Below, piece by piece: positions 43,749-53,167 of a stretch of 64,000 bases of DNA. The position numbers and the translations under genes were made by a program. Within the stretch, counting starts at the first letter, position 1. Each line of letters opens with the position of its first letter. The notes beneath the pieces are model-generated. The model worked only from the letters and a program-made list of their open reading frames with translations. It did no database searches and was not told where the DNA came from. Source of the DNA: Motiliproteus sp036960405 (GTDB taxonomy: Bacteria; Pseudomonadota; Gammaproteobacteria; Pseudomonadales; Balneatricaceae); contig JBALWS010000005.1 in assembly GCA_036960405.1 (NCBI GenBank), positions 22,181-86,180 of the forward strand, given 5' to 3'.

Positions 43749-43877
43749 ACAGAGCGGCCCGGTTTCTCTTAGCAAGTATTATCAAGGTGTGTATATCACT
43801 ACAGCCTGTAATGATAGATAGGTAGTTATGCGTCAAAAAAGCCTATAAATGCAAGCCCACTGCGATAAAATGGCGCA

Positions 43878-44132
43878 ATGAAACAGCTATTACTTATATT
43901 TATCCGCGGCTACCAGTGGCTAATCAGCCCGCTGTTAGGCAGCAATTGTCGTTATTACCCCACCTGCTCGAGCTACTGCATCGAGGCGATTGAAATCCAT
44001 GGTCCCGTGCGCGGACTCTACTTGGGCACCCGCCGCTTGTTACGCTGCCATCCGTTTACCCAAGGAGGAATCGATCTGGTACCGGAAAAAGCGTGCAACT
44101 GTACAAAAATCGATAAAAAACAAGATATTTAG
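43878..44132 (+). CDS. yidD: Membrane protein insertion efficiency factor YidD
   Basis: An 84-residue protein with the family pattern GYQWLISPLLGSNCRYYPTCSSYCIEAI and a later RLLRCHPFTQGGIDLVP. The conserved cysteines (Cys24, Cys30, Cys34, Cys57) are present. YidD assists YidC/Sec insertion of inner-membrane proteins. It normally lies between rnpA and yidC; here it is relocated, away from the dnaA-side cluster. Confidence 0.9.
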   Translation: MKQLLLIFIRGYQWLISPLLGSNCRYYPTCSSYCIEAIEIHGPVRGLYLGTRRLLRCHPFTQGGIDLVPEKACNCTKIDKKQDI

Positions 44133-44197
44133 CTTTTTCCATTGACCCGAGCAAGACCGCTGTCTATATCATGTAGAGTCATCTATAAGGTTGTTGC

Positions 44198-46378
44198 ATG
44201 TTCACACCCAGCGCTGTTATCACCGCCATCGTTCTGTATATGGCACTCCTGTTCATCATTGCCCTGTTAGTCGAACGCAATAACAGCACCCGCGTGCGCC
44301 CGCATACCCCGGGACTGGTTTACGCACTCTCTATAACCGTTTACTGCACCTCTTGGACCTTCTATGGCAGCGTCGAATTTGCCGCAGAATCGGGATTGCT
44401 GTTCTTTGCCATCTACATTGGAGCCATCATCGCTATCCTGACCTGGTGGACGGTGTTACGGCGTATGGTGCGAATCAAAGAGGCTTACCACATCACCAGT
44501 ATCGCCGACTTTATTTCGGCACGTTATAACCGCTCCCAACTGGTCGCCGCGCTGGTTACCCTGATCGCCTTGATCGGTATCGTGCCTTACACCGCGCTAC
44601 AGCTTAAAGCGGTCACCCGATCTTTCACCGTGCTAACGGCATCGGAAGCCAGCAGCGATATCAGCCAACTAACCGGGATCCTGGTTCCGGTGGTGATGGT
44701 CGCCTTCACCATCCTATTCGGTGCCCGTAAACTCGACTCTACCGAGCGGCACTTGGGGGTCATGTCGGTATTGGCTGTTCAGGGAATCGTTAAGCTGGTG
44801 GCATTTCTCGCGGTAGGGCTGTTTGTGACTTACGGCATGTATGACGGCTTGGGTGATGTGTTTGAACGGATCCATTTCGCGGGGTTGTCCCATCTGGTCA
44901 ACATCCAGATTCCAGAAGGGTCGAGCATGCTGCACTGGTTCACGCTGGTCGTACTCGGCGCCGTGTCGATTCAATGCCTACCGCGCCAGTTTCACGCCAC
45001 CGTTGTAGAAAACGCCACCGAACGCCATATTGTTCCGGCGATGTGGATCGTGCCCAGCTACCTAATTTTGATCGGCATCTTTGTTATACCTATAGCCGCG
45101 GCGGGCTTACTGACAGGGCTGCCGCTAACAAACGCCGATACCTTCATCCTATTACTACCGCAACAAGCCGGTGCAGACTGGCTCTCTATGACCGCATTTA
45201 TCGGTGGATTTTCAGCCGCAACCGGAATGATCATCTTAAGCGCGATGACGCTATCCACCATGGCCACCAACCATCTTTTGATGGCTATCATCGAACGGAT
45301 TAAAGCGCTCAATTTTCTGCGCAGCTATCTGCTGCAATGTCGCTGGGTGATGATCGGGCTGATTATCGCTAGCGGCTACTGGTTCTCCGTCACCTTCAGC
45401 GATAGCTACATGCTGGTCGCGATGGGAATGATCTCCTTCGTCGCCGTGTTCCAGTTCGCGCCGGTGATGTTTGGCGGCCTGTTTTGGCAACGTGGTAACC
45501 GGGTCGGCGCGATCGCTGGCCTCAGCGCCGGTTTTATCCTCTGGTTCTACACGCTGGTGCTGCCCGCCTTTAGCGGACATGGATTGCCCCAAGAACTACT
45601 AACCCAGGGACCGTGGAATATCACCTGGCTACGACCACAACAGCTGTTCGGCTTAGACGGACTCTCTCCGGTCAGTCACAGTACGTTTTGGTCGTTGGTC
45701 TTTAACCTGGGTTTTTACTTGCTGGGTTCGATGCTGCACCAACCCACCAAAGAGGAACGAACTCACCGCAAGGAGTTTATGAATGCGCTGATCTCGGGCA
45801 GCACCCGACACCACGGTCGCGCCACCGGGCTGGATGCCTATATCTCCTACGATGACAAAATTGATGAAGCCACCCGCTTATTACAAGGCTACTTACCCGA
45901 AGTAAAAGCGGAGTCGATTGTTCAGCAGATCACCGAAGAGCTGCACATCGATAGCAATGAGTATTTGACCATCATCGAGCTGCTGGAATTTCATCGTATG
46001 CTCGAACACGCGCTATCGGGCGCAATCGGCAGCGCCAGCGCCCACCAAGCGGTTGAGAAAACCATCCACTACAGCGACCGGGAAACCCGTGATCTGCAAG
46101 CGATGTACAGCCACATCCAAACCGAACTGCTGAGCCAGCCTATCTCCAACGCGCCCTATTCTCCGATCAGCAGTCCCAACGATAACGGGCTGTCATTTAT
46201 CGAAAATCTGCAAAGCCAGATCGATCAACTGAAACAATCGGCAGCGACCCAGCAACAGGCGCTGGACAAACTGCAGCTACGGCTAGAAAAAAGTGATGAG
46301 AAGCTGTTTGAGCAACGGGTAGTGAATCAAAAGCAGCTACAAGAACTCGAAGAGCTAAAACAGCAGCTCAAAGGATAA
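44198..46378 (+). CDS. CbrA-like SLC5 (sodium/solute symporter) receptor lacking a kinase module
   Basis: A 726-residue protein. Residues about 1-520 are a sodium:solute symporter domain of about 13 helices, closest in character to the N-terminal part of CbrA-type sensor kinases (SWTFYGSVEFAAESGLLFFAIYIG; ITSIADFISARYNRSQ; ATVVENATERHIVPAMW). A cytoplasmic linker resembling the STAC region (about 540-640: DEATRLLQGYLPEVKAESIVQQITEELHI) follows, then a coiled coil (about 660-726). The protein ends there with no histidine kinase or receiver; the next gene is on the other strand, so this is not a frameshift. The transported or sensed solute is unknown. Confidence 0.8.
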   Translation: MFTPSAVITAIVLYMALLFIIALLVERNNSTRVRPHTPGLVYALSITVYCTSWTFYGSVEFAAESGLLFFAIYIGAIIAILTWWTVLRRMVRIKEAYHITSIADFISARYNRSQLVAALVTLIALIGIVPYTALQLKAVTRSFTVLTASEASSDISQLTGILVPVVMVAFTILFGARKLDSTERHLGVMSVLAVQGIVKLVAFLAVGLFVTYGMYDGLGDVFERIHFAGLSHLVNIQIPEGSSMLHWFTLVVLGAVSIQCLPRQFHATVVENATERHIVPAMWIVPSYLILIGIFVIPIAAAGLLTGLPLTNADTFILLLPQQAGADWLSMTAFIGGFSAATGMIILSAMTLSTMATNHLLMAIIERIKALNFLRSYLLQCRWVMIGLIIASGYWFSVTFSDSYMLVAMGMISFVAVFQFAPVMFGGLFWQRGNRVGAIAGLSAGFILWFYTLVLPAFSGHGLPQELLTQGPWNITWLRPQQLFGLDGLSPVSHSTFWSLVFNLGFYLLGSMLHQPTKEERTHRKEFMNALISGSTRHHGRATGLDAYISYDDKIDEATRLLQGYLPEVKAESIVQQITEELHIDSNEYLTIIELLEFHRMLEHALSGAIGSASAHQAVEKTIHYSDRETRDLQAMYSHIQTELLSQPISNAPYSPISSPNDNGLSFIENLQSQIDQLKQSAATQQQALDKLQLRLEKSDEKLFEQRVVNQKQLQELEELKQQLKG

Positions 46379-46381
46379 CCA

Positions 46382-46621
46382 TCAATCCAGATCATGATGT
46401 GCGCCATCACAAAACGGCGCGTCCTCGGTCTGTTTACACAAGCAGAATTTCAGCTGCTGCTTGCGCTCGACAGTAAACGCTAACGGGGTCAAGCCGGTAC
46501 CTTTATGCGAACCATCACAAAACGGTTGCTGTTTTGAACGCCCGCAGCGGCAGTAATAATACTCTCCCGCTTCCAGCTCAAGCCACACGGGTTTGCGCCC
46601 TGCTATCACAACCTCTGCCAT
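46382..46621 (-). CDS. CDGSH iron-sulfur domain protein
   Basis: A 79-residue protein with two CDGSH-type motifs: CRCGRSKQQPFCDGSHKG (about 24-41) and CLCKQTEDAPFCDGAHHD (about 61-78). Each supplies three Cys and one His for a 2Fe-2S cluster, so two redox-active clusters are expected. I chose the ATG at 46621 because GGGAGAGGGTG precedes it; the longer reading frame runs into the M48 gene. The biochemical partner is unknown. Confidence 0.87.
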   Translation of the reverse strand: MAEVVIAGRKPVWLELEAGEYYYCRCGRSKQQPFCDGSHKGTGLTPLAFTVERKQQLKFCLCKQTEDAPFCDGAHHDLD

Positions 46622-46679
46622 CACCCTCTCCCACCGACCTGATTGCAAAACAGTGTAGACACTATCCGCCAATACTGTT

Positions 46680-47411
46680 TTATCGCGACGAGTTGGCGAG
46701 GCGGTCAATATAGCGCTGTAAGTTTTCGACTCGCTCATCACTGCTGGGATGAGTTGCCAATATGCCGAGCCCTCTATCGGTCGATAAACGTTGAAGTTGC
46801 TGCTGAAAACGCACAGCACCTTGTGGATCGAAGCCAACCCGAACCATTAACTCGATGCCATATTGATCGGCCTCACGCTCCTGATCACGGCTATAGCCGG
46901 CCTTAATCATCTCGTTACCCGCCAGCACAACCAAACTGCTCAACGGTAAAATAAGATCGGCCACCGTGCCCAGCAACTCCGCAGTAGTGTCTTGATCCGC
47001 AATGCTCTGACGATGATTGTCGGACAGCTGGTCCAACTCGATGTGGCCAATTTCATGGGCCAACACAAAAGCCATTGCCGCCTGGTCGTAGCCGACCATA
47101 TCGATCAAACCGACGTTCAAACGAACCCGTGCCACACCGTTCTTGTCAACGCTAGCAAACGCATTGGGGTTCGGATCCGCTACGATATCCAGCGGCAGAT
47201 GGCTGCCACTAGCCTGTTGCAGACGTAGATAACTTGCACGAATCTGCCGATCCAGGTCGGCAGGAATCGAGGCTTTGTGCTGCTGCCAGACCACCACTCC
47301 ACTCGACTGCACCGGCGGATGGACCGGTGTGGCACTACAGCCGATCAACGCCACGAGCCAGAATCCCAGTATCCACCGAGACACCTCTGACTTTCCAAAA
47401 TCTAAACTCAT
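46680..47411 (-). CDS. M48-family metallopeptidase lipoprotein
   Basis: A 243-residue protein. An N-terminal signal ends in a lipobox (ALIGC, Cys about 25), so it is a lipoprotein. The zinc site is HEIGH (about residue 119) with the third ligand Glu in EREADQYG. It resembles LoiP/YcaL-type outer-membrane proteases involved in envelope protein quality control. The ATG at 47411 directly follows GAGGTG; a GTG one codon earlier is possible. The CDGSH gene follows by 58 bp. Confidence 0.87.
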   Translation of the reverse strand: MSLDFGKSEVSRWILGFWLVALIGCSATPVHPPVQSSGVVVWQQHKASIPADLDRQIRASYLRLQQASGSHLPLDIVADPNPNAFASVDKNGVARVRLNVGLIDMVGYDQAAMAFVLAHEIGHIELDQLSDNHRQSIADQDTTAELLGTVADLILPLSSLVVLAGNEMIKAGYSRDQEREADQYGIELMVRVGFDPQGAVRFQQQLQRLSTDRGLGILATHPSSDERVENLQRYIDRLANSSR

Positions 47412-47540
47412 CACCTCAAATCTCTCACAAGGGCGCTATAACGTCTTGAAATAACTATATCTCATAATAAGCTAATCCCCAGTGTGTGTTATGGATATAA
47501 TCAACCGACAATAACTGAACTCAGCCACAGGACCTTGAGC

Positions 47541-48509
47541 ATGAGCGCAATTTTTTCTGACAACTCCCTCTCTATCGGCAACACCCCACTGATCAAGATC
47601 AACCACCTTGGCAACGCCAATATCTGGGCCAAGATCGAGAGCCGAAACCCGGCCAATTCAGTCAAGTGTCGAATCGGCGCCAGCATGATCTGGGACGCCG
47701 AAAAATCGGGCAAACTCAAACCGGGTATGACCATCGTTGAACCCACCAGCGGAAATACCGGTATCGCGCTCTGTTTCGTCGCCGCAGCGCGAGGCTACAA
47801 AATGATTCTTACCATGCCGGCTACCATGAGCATCGAGCGCCGCAAAGTGATGAAGGCGCTGGGGGCGGAGATCGTCCTGACCGAAGGCCCTAAAGGGATG
47901 AAGGGGGCCATCGATAAAGCGCAAGAGATCGTCGATAACGATCCGGCCAACCACTTCCTACCGCAGCAATTTGAAAACCCAGCCAACCCACTGATCCACG
48001 AGCAGACCACCGGCCCTGAGATTTGGCAAGATACCGATGGTCAAATCGATGTGCTGATTTCCGGTGTCGGCACCGGCGGTACGATCTCGGGCGTCTCGCG
48101 TTACATCAAACAGCAGCAAGGCAAGGCGATCACTTCGGTTGCCGTAGAGCCGGTCGATTCGCCCGTCATCAGCCAGCAGCTTAGCGGTCAACCGCTGCAG
48201 CCCTCACCCCACAAGATCCAAGGTATTGGCGCCGGTTTTATCCCTAAGAATCTCGATCTGTCCATCGTTGATCAAGTCGAGCAGGTCAGCAACGATGACG
48301 CGATCGATTTTGCTCGCCGGCTGATGCGTGAAGAGGGTATTCTGGCTGGCATATCCAGCGGTGCGGCCATGGCTGCGGCGGTTCGAGTATCGCAACAGCC
48401 CGAGCACCAAGGCAAAAACATTGTCGTGATCCTGCCCGATTCCGGCGAACGCTACCTCTCAACCGCCCTGTTCGAAGGGGTTTTCAGCGAAAATGAGTCG
48501 GTGCAATAA
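47541..48509 (+). CDS. cysK: Cysteine synthase A
   Basis: A 322-residue PLP enzyme that forms cysteine from O-acetylserine and sulfide. The PLP lysine is in NPANSVKCRIG (about 43), and PTSGNTGIAL, SGVGTGGTISG and GIGAGFIPKNLD are the substrate and phosphate loops. The ATG at 47541 is preceded by AGGACCTTGAGC. It is a single gene ended by a strong hairpin. Features favour CysK over CysM, but only moderately. Confidence 0.92.
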   Translation: MSAIFSDNSLSIGNTPLIKINHLGNANIWAKIESRNPANSVKCRIGASMIWDAEKSGKLKPGMTIVEPTSGNTGIALCFVAAARGYKMILTMPATMSIERRKVMKALGAEIVLTEGPKGMKGAIDKAQEIVDNDPANHFLPQQFENPANPLIHEQTTGPEIWQDTDGQIDVLISGVGTGGTISGVSRYIKQQQGKAITSVAVEPVDSPVISQQLSGQPLQPSPHKIQGIGAGFIPKNLDLSIVDQVEQVSNDDAIDFARRLMREEGILAGISSGAAMAAAVRVSQQPEHQGKNIVVILPDSGERYLSTALFEGVFSENESVQ

Positions 48510-48553
48510 TCCCGCTACTGGTTCGTTGGTTAACGCCAACGTCTGACCCTCTC

Positions 48554-48578
48554 CACAAGCCGCCAACGGCGGCTTGTG
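48554..48578 (+). terminator. Hairpin terminator after cysK
   Basis: CACAAGCCGCC-AAC-GGCGGCTTGTG, a perfect 11-3-11 inverted repeat 44 bp after the stop, followed only by TT. The stem is strong and the T-run weak. Confidence 0.65.
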
Positions 48579-48709
48579 TTCCGCATCGTAACAACAACCC
48601 GACTCATCACTCAATAACTGACCTGCATCAACTATTTACCGACCGGGTTCGGATAAACTAAATCATTCTCAAATCTGGGAAGTACTGCGTTTAAGCCGAG
48701 ATCGTTACT

Positions 48710-50605
48710 ATGAGTTTTCCCATCAAAATCGCCGCCATCTACACCCTGTTTTCGGTCCTCTGGATCACCCTTTCCGATCAACTCATCGAAACGCTGTTTG
48801 CAGCCAGCATTGCGGATATCCTGCCGCACAAAGGCTGGGCTTTTATGTTCTTCTCCAGCGTGCTAATCCTGGTATTGCTAAGCCGTGAACTGAAGCACCG
48901 TAACCTACAAGAAGCCAAACTCGAAAGCAGCCGTAAACACCTGACTAACTTGTCGCAGGCGATGGCCCAGAGCCCGGTCTCGATCATAATCACCGATATC
49001 AGCGGCGATATTGAGTATGTAAACCAGGCCTTTGAGAAAATCACCGGCTATAGCCATGATGAAGTCGTGGGGCAAAACCCGCGCATTCTGCGCTCCAGCA
49101 AAACCCCGACTACGACCTACCAAGAGCTATGGGACACCCTTGCCAGCGGCGAATCCTGGGAAGGCGAGCTGATGAATCAGCGCAAAGATAAAAGCTCATA
49201 TTGGATTCAAGCAGGTATTTCGCCGGTAAGAGACGATGACGGTGAGATCACCCACTTCCTCGCTATCCAAGAAGATATCACGCTACGTAAAGCGCAAGAG
49301 CGGCAGATAAAACATCAAGCCAACTACGATAACCTGACCGAGTTGCCCAACCGCTTCTTGGCGATGGATCGAATGAGCCAAGCAATAAACTCGGCCATTC
49401 GCCATGACCAAACCGTGATCGTGATGTTTATCGATCTGGATAATTTCAGACAGATCAACACCACCCTTGGCCAAGAGATTGGTGACCAATTAATCTCACG
49501 CGCAGCCTCAAGAATTCGAGAAACCGTACGCCAGACCGACACCGTGGCCCGCTATGGCGGCGACGAGTTCCTGGTGATCCTAAGCGATCTAGACAGCACC
49601 GACGATGCCAGCCGCGTAGCAGAAAAAGTGCTAACCATGCTGGCCAAGCCGTTCAACGTTGATGGCAACGAGCTCACCATCACAGCCAGTATAGGCATAT
49701 CGCTGTTCCCCGACGATGGCCAAGACCCCTACGAGCTACTTCGCCAAGCCGATTCGGCCATGTTTGGTGCCAAAGACGACGGCGGCAATCGTTACGAATT
49801 CTATTCCGCCACTCTCAACAGTGCTTCAATCGAGCGGATGCAGATCGAACAAAAGCTCCGCCAAGCGTTAGAAAACAACGAATTCAGCTTGCAATACCAG
49901 CCACTTATCGATGTGAAAAGCGGCAAAATAACCTCTGTCGAAGCGCTATTGCGCTGGGACAACCCCGACCTGGGCAGCATCGCTCCCGGCCAGTTTATTC
50001 CACTCGCCGAAGCGACAGGATTGATCGTACCGATTGGCGAATGGGTGGTTCGCTCTGCCCTCGCCCAGTTCAAAGCGTGGCGTGATGCAGGCCTGTGCGA
50101 CATTACCCTGGCGCTTAACGTATCACCACGACAGTTCGACAGCCCCAGTCTGACCCGCACTATTGGTCAGACGCTCGAACAGCTTGATCTACCTGCCAGC
50201 CAACTCGAACTGGATATCACTGAGAAGCTGCTCACTCACAACTCCAGTGATACGGCCAAATACCTGCAACAGCTGCACACGATGGGTGTTTGTATCACGT
50301 TGGACAATTTTGGTACCGGCGAGTCTTCACTCAACCGCTTGAAACACTTCCCTCTGACCACTCTCAAAATTGATCGGACGGTCATCACCGAAATTCTGAC
50401 ACAACCCCAAAGCCAAGCACTGGTTAAAGCAATCTTAATCATGACCGAGGGGCTGGGGTTAACTACTATTGCCGAAGGGGTTGAGACCGAAGAGCAATTG
50501 GAGTTCTTACGCCAGCAAGGGCTCAGCATCGCCCAAGGCTTTCACTACTCTTCGCCACTCTCGCCTGCTGAATTCGAAACGTTTTATCACACGCGAAACA
50601 AGTAG
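48710..50605 (+). CDS. PAS-GGDEF-EAL protein with altered EAL signature
   Basis: A 631-residue membrane protein. Two N-terminal helices (about 5-24 and 38-55) precede a PAS/PAC domain (about 75-200), GGDEF (about 210-370) and EAL (about 380-625). The GGDEF motif (ARYGGDEF) and I-site RQTD are intact. In the EAL domain, EALLRW, LALNVSPRQF and ELDITE are present, but the DDFGTG loop reads DNFGTG (Asn533 for the second metal-binding Asp). Synthesis of c-di-GMP is therefore more likely than hydrolysis. It is a single gene. Confidence 0.88.
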   Translation: MSFPIKIAAIYTLFSVLWITLSDQLIETLFAASIADILPHKGWAFMFFSSVLILVLLSRELKHRNLQEAKLESSRKHLTNLSQAMAQSPVSIIITDISGDIEYVNQAFEKITGYSHDEVVGQNPRILRSSKTPTTTYQELWDTLASGESWEGELMNQRKDKSSYWIQAGISPVRDDDGEITHFLAIQEDITLRKAQERQIKHQANYDNLTELPNRFLAMDRMSQAINSAIRHDQTVIVMFIDLDNFRQINTTLGQEIGDQLISRAASRIRETVRQTDTVARYGGDEFLVILSDLDSTDDASRVAEKVLTMLAKPFNVDGNELTITASIGISLFPDDGQDPYELLRQADSAMFGAKDDGGNRYEFYSATLNSASIERMQIEQKLRQALENNEFSLQYQPLIDVKSGKITSVEALLRWDNPDLGSIAPGQFIPLAEATGLIVPIGEWVVRSALAQFKAWRDAGLCDITLALNVSPRQFDSPSLTRTIGQTLEQLDLPASQLELDITEKLLTHNSSDTAKYLQQLHTMGVCITLDNFGTGESSLNRLKHFPLTTLKIDRTVITEILTQPQSQALVKAILIMTEGLGLTTIAEGVETEEQLEFLRQQGLSIAQGFHYSSPLSPAEFETFYHTRNK

Positions 50606-50710
50606 AGCATCTATAACGGGCCAACCACGGGGCTACACCTAGCCCCTCGTTACCGAATATAATTGTTTATCACCGACTCTACTTAGCCATCACAATCAGG
50701 GATAGTTATT

Positions 50711-51478
50711 ATGATGGAACTGCTAACACTATTATTGATAAGCGCGCTTGCAGCAGGCTGCGGTTATCTAGGCGGGCGCTGGTACGCAGCCTACAAACAG
50801 GCCAAGCTTCAAGCCAGGCTGGAAAGCGACACCGCAAACTTCCTGGCCATGCTGGAAGAGCGCAATCAAGATTACGTTAATCAAAAGCAGCAAATCGACA
50901 AAGCCCGCGTTCAAAGCAATGACACACAGCTCGAACTCAATCGCGCTCTAGTCAACATCGAACAGGAACAAGAAACCAATAGTCAACTGCAGCTACAGAT
51001 CGACGAGTTCAACGAGAAACAACTGCGAATGCGCGAGCGTTACAGTGAAATGGAGACAGAGCGCGCCCTGTACCGTGACGCCAAGTTAACCTTGGAAGCT
51101 GAAGCGAAGAAATCACAGGAACGTGACCGCGATCTCAGCACCCGCAACGAGCGGCTGGAAGAGAGATTTAACAGCACCCTGATCGACAAAACTCGCCTGC
51201 AAACCGACATGGTAGCCAAAGAGCGCGAACTGCAAGATCTGCGCAAACGCTTGATCAAGCAAGAAGACCTGAACGAATCTGCCGAGCTAACGCTGGCCCA
51301 GATGCGCAGTAAACGCGAAGAGATGACCCAACAACTGGCTCATGCCGAAGGGCAACTATCGGTCATCACCAAGCTGAAACAAACGCTAAAAGCGCCGCAG
51401 CAGCAAGCGGAGCAACAACAAAGTCAGCAACAACTCAAACAAGATTTTATCGAGCTGACGGATAAGCTCTCAGGGTAA
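50711..51478 (+). CDS. Membrane-anchored coiled-coil protein of unknown function
   Basis: A 255-residue protein. One N-terminal helix (about 3-22, LLTLLLISALAAGCGYLGG) is followed by an almost uninterrupted coiled coil (about 30-215) rich in Glu, Gln, Arg and Leu, and a glutamine-rich tail (QQQAEQQQSQQQLKQ). No enzymatic motif. It resembles ZipA-linker/TolA-type scaffold architecture only superficially. An AGGGA site precedes the two adjacent ATGs (50711, 50714). Monocistronic, closed by a hairpin. Confidence 0.7.
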   Translation: MMELLTLLLISALAAGCGYLGGRWYAAYKQAKLQARLESDTANFLAMLEERNQDYVNQKQQIDKARVQSNDTQLELNRALVNIEQEQETNSQLQLQIDEFNEKQLRMRERYSEMETERALYRDAKLTLEAEAKKSQERDRDLSTRNERLEERFNSTLIDKTRLQTDMVAKERELQDLRKRLIKQEDLNESAELTLAQMRSKREEMTQQLAHAEGQLSVITKLKQTLKAPQQQAEQQQSQQQLKQDFIELTDKLSG

Positions 51479-51502
51479 ACAGTCACCGACGGCGCTATCC
51501 TA

Positions 51503-51529
51503 GATGGGGAGTCAGTATGACTCCCCATC
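51503..51529 (+). terminator. Hairpin after the coiled-coil gene
   Basis: GATGGGGAGTCA-GTA-TGACTCCCCATC is a perfect 12-3-12 inverted repeat 24 bp after the stop codon, without a T-run. Confidence 0.65.
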
Positions 51530-51591
51530 ACAACAAAGCACCACCCGCACCGTCGTGATGACACCACTCCAGCCCTTCTCATCGAGCTACT

Positions 51592-52188
51592 ATGGATATC
51601 ACCACCTACCTCAATGCGATCACGGCGCTGTTCGTAATCATCGATCCGATCGGCGCTGCGCTGATTTTTCACTCGCTGGTACCGATCAGCGATACCCGGC
51701 ACCGAGTACTGATGGCGCTCAAAGCGGTACTGATATCGACGCTATTGCTGGTAATCTTCGGTAACTATGGCGAGCCTCTGCTGGGCAAGCTTGGCATCAG
51801 CATCGACGCGCTGAGGATTTCAGGAGGGTTGCTGCTGTTTTATACCGCCTTCAACATGATCACCCGCGATATCGAATACAGCCAATCCACCGAACGCAAA
51901 GATATTTCGGTGTTTCCGATGTCGATCCCGATGCTCGCAGGACCGGGTTCGCTAACCCTATCGATTTTACTGTTTTCGAATGCCCAAGCGTCCTCAAACC
52001 AGTTGTCGGTGGTTGCTGCAATCCTGACCGTCGCAATCGTTACGCTAACGCTGATGCTGCTGTCGCAATTCGTTAAAGTCATTATCGGCCGTACCGGTGA
52101 TGAAATACTGCGTCGCTTTTTAGGTGTGATTCTAGCGGCGCTGGCGATCCAGTTTATCGCCGATGGCTTTGCCAGCATGGGATTATAA
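51592..52188 (+). CDS. MarC/YhcE-type integral membrane protein
   Basis: A 198-residue protein with six predicted helices. The MarC-family signatures FVIIDPIGAALIF (about 14-26) and FPMSIPMLAGPGSLT (about 108-122) are clear. Members have been called multiple antibiotic resistance MarC, though that role is not supported experimentally; transport of an unknown substrate is likely. It overlaps no neighbour and is convergent with the RNA methyltransferase gene. Confidence 0.85.
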   Translation: MDITTYLNAITALFVIIDPIGAALIFHSLVPISDTRHRVLMALKAVLISTLLLVIFGNYGEPLLGKLGISIDALRISGGLLLFYTAFNMITRDIEYSQSTERKDISVFPMSIPMLAGPGSLTLSILLFSNAQASSNQLSVVAAILTVAIVTLTLMLLSQFVKVIIGRTGDEILRRFLGVILAALAIQFIADGFASMGL

Positions 52189-52256
52189 AACTGACCGTTT
52201 CCTGCTCTGGCTACGACGGCCAAGCTGAACAATAAGCGTTCCTGATGACCGTAACC

Positions 52257-52961
52257 CTAGCGATTCTGCTCATCAACAGGCAGGCGTTTTTCCAACGCTG
52301 TACAAAGACTGTGCATAAAGCGGATGTCTTCGCTGCTGAGCAGACCCAATCGCTCCTGCATCCACCGCTGCAGCTTGGACTCCGCCTCATAACCCAAGTT
52401 TTCGCTCAGTTGAGCACTGCGCTGCCTCAACACATCGAGTTGCCCCTGTGGATTTTGACTGGGTTTAAGATGGCGCTGACTCGCTTGCACCTCGGTCAGC
52501 GCATAGGCGAACAGCATCACCGCCTGGCCTAAATTGAGCGAGGGGTAGGGGTTGGCCAGCGGAATGGCACTGAGCAACTGGCACTGTTCGAGCTCCTGAT
52601 TGGAGAGTCCACGATCTTCACGGCCAAACACTATCGCCACCTGTTTTAGCGTATCGGCTTTATGCTCGAGCATCTGTCGCAATTGCGCTGGCGGGTAAAC
52701 ATCACGGTAGCCTGCTCGGTGCTTTGCCGTGGTGCCAACCACCAGATCACAATCGGCCAACGCCGCAGCGAGATCATCAAACTGCTCGATTCCCGTTAAC
52801 ACTTCGTCAGAACCGTGCGCAACCCAGCCTGCAGCAGGCTGAAGGTGCGCCTGACTGTTGACGACTCGCAGCCGCTCAAACCCCATGGTTTTAAGCGCCC
52901 GTGCCGCGGCACCCACATTTTCCGGTAGCTGCGGTTCAAACAACACAAACACTAACTGCAT
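52257..52961 (-). CDS. yjtD: TrmH/SpoU-family RNA 2'-O-methyltransferase (YjtD/LasT type)
   Basis: A 234-residue SPOUT methyltransferase. Motif 1 PENVGAAARALKTMGF (about 13-28), motif 2 AIVFGREDRGLSNQEL and motif 3 YPSLNLGQAVMLFAY form the knotted SAM site. The stretch RVVNSQAHLQPAAGWVAHGS is much closer to E. coli YjtD (LasT) than to TrmJ, whose family it otherwise resembles. The RNA target is uncertain. Convergent with marC, with 68 bp between. Confidence 0.83.
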   Translation of the reverse strand: MQLVFVLFEPQLPENVGAAARALKTMGFERLRVVNSQAHLQPAAGWVAHGSDEVLTGIEQFDDLAAALADCDLVVGTTAKHRAGYRDVYPPAQLRQMLEHKADTLKQVAIVFGREDRGLSNQELEQCQLLSAIPLANPYPSLNLGQAVMLFAYALTEVQASQRHLKPSQNPQGQLDVLRQRSAQLSENLGYEAESKLQRWMQERLGLLSSEDIRFMHSLCTALEKRLPVDEQNR

Positions 52962-53167
52962 TCGCAGCCCCCTTTAAGTCGATACGAAACGAGCAACCGC
53001 TAAAGCAGCCACCGATTTGCCGCCGTACTAAACATCAAGCTCGTTCATGTTTTTGCTGATCCTGATCAGTCTAAAACGAAGAAATAACGCCTAACGGTTG
53101 ATCATCCCCTTAATCCTTATAGTATGTCCGGATTAGATCTAACACGTTGACGTAAGAAGCTGATTTT

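Noticed and set aside
46622..46837. Longer N-terminus for the CDGSH protein
   Set aside because: It would overlap the M48 peptidase gene by about 160 bp on the same strand, while a strong ribosome site sits right before the ATG at 46621.
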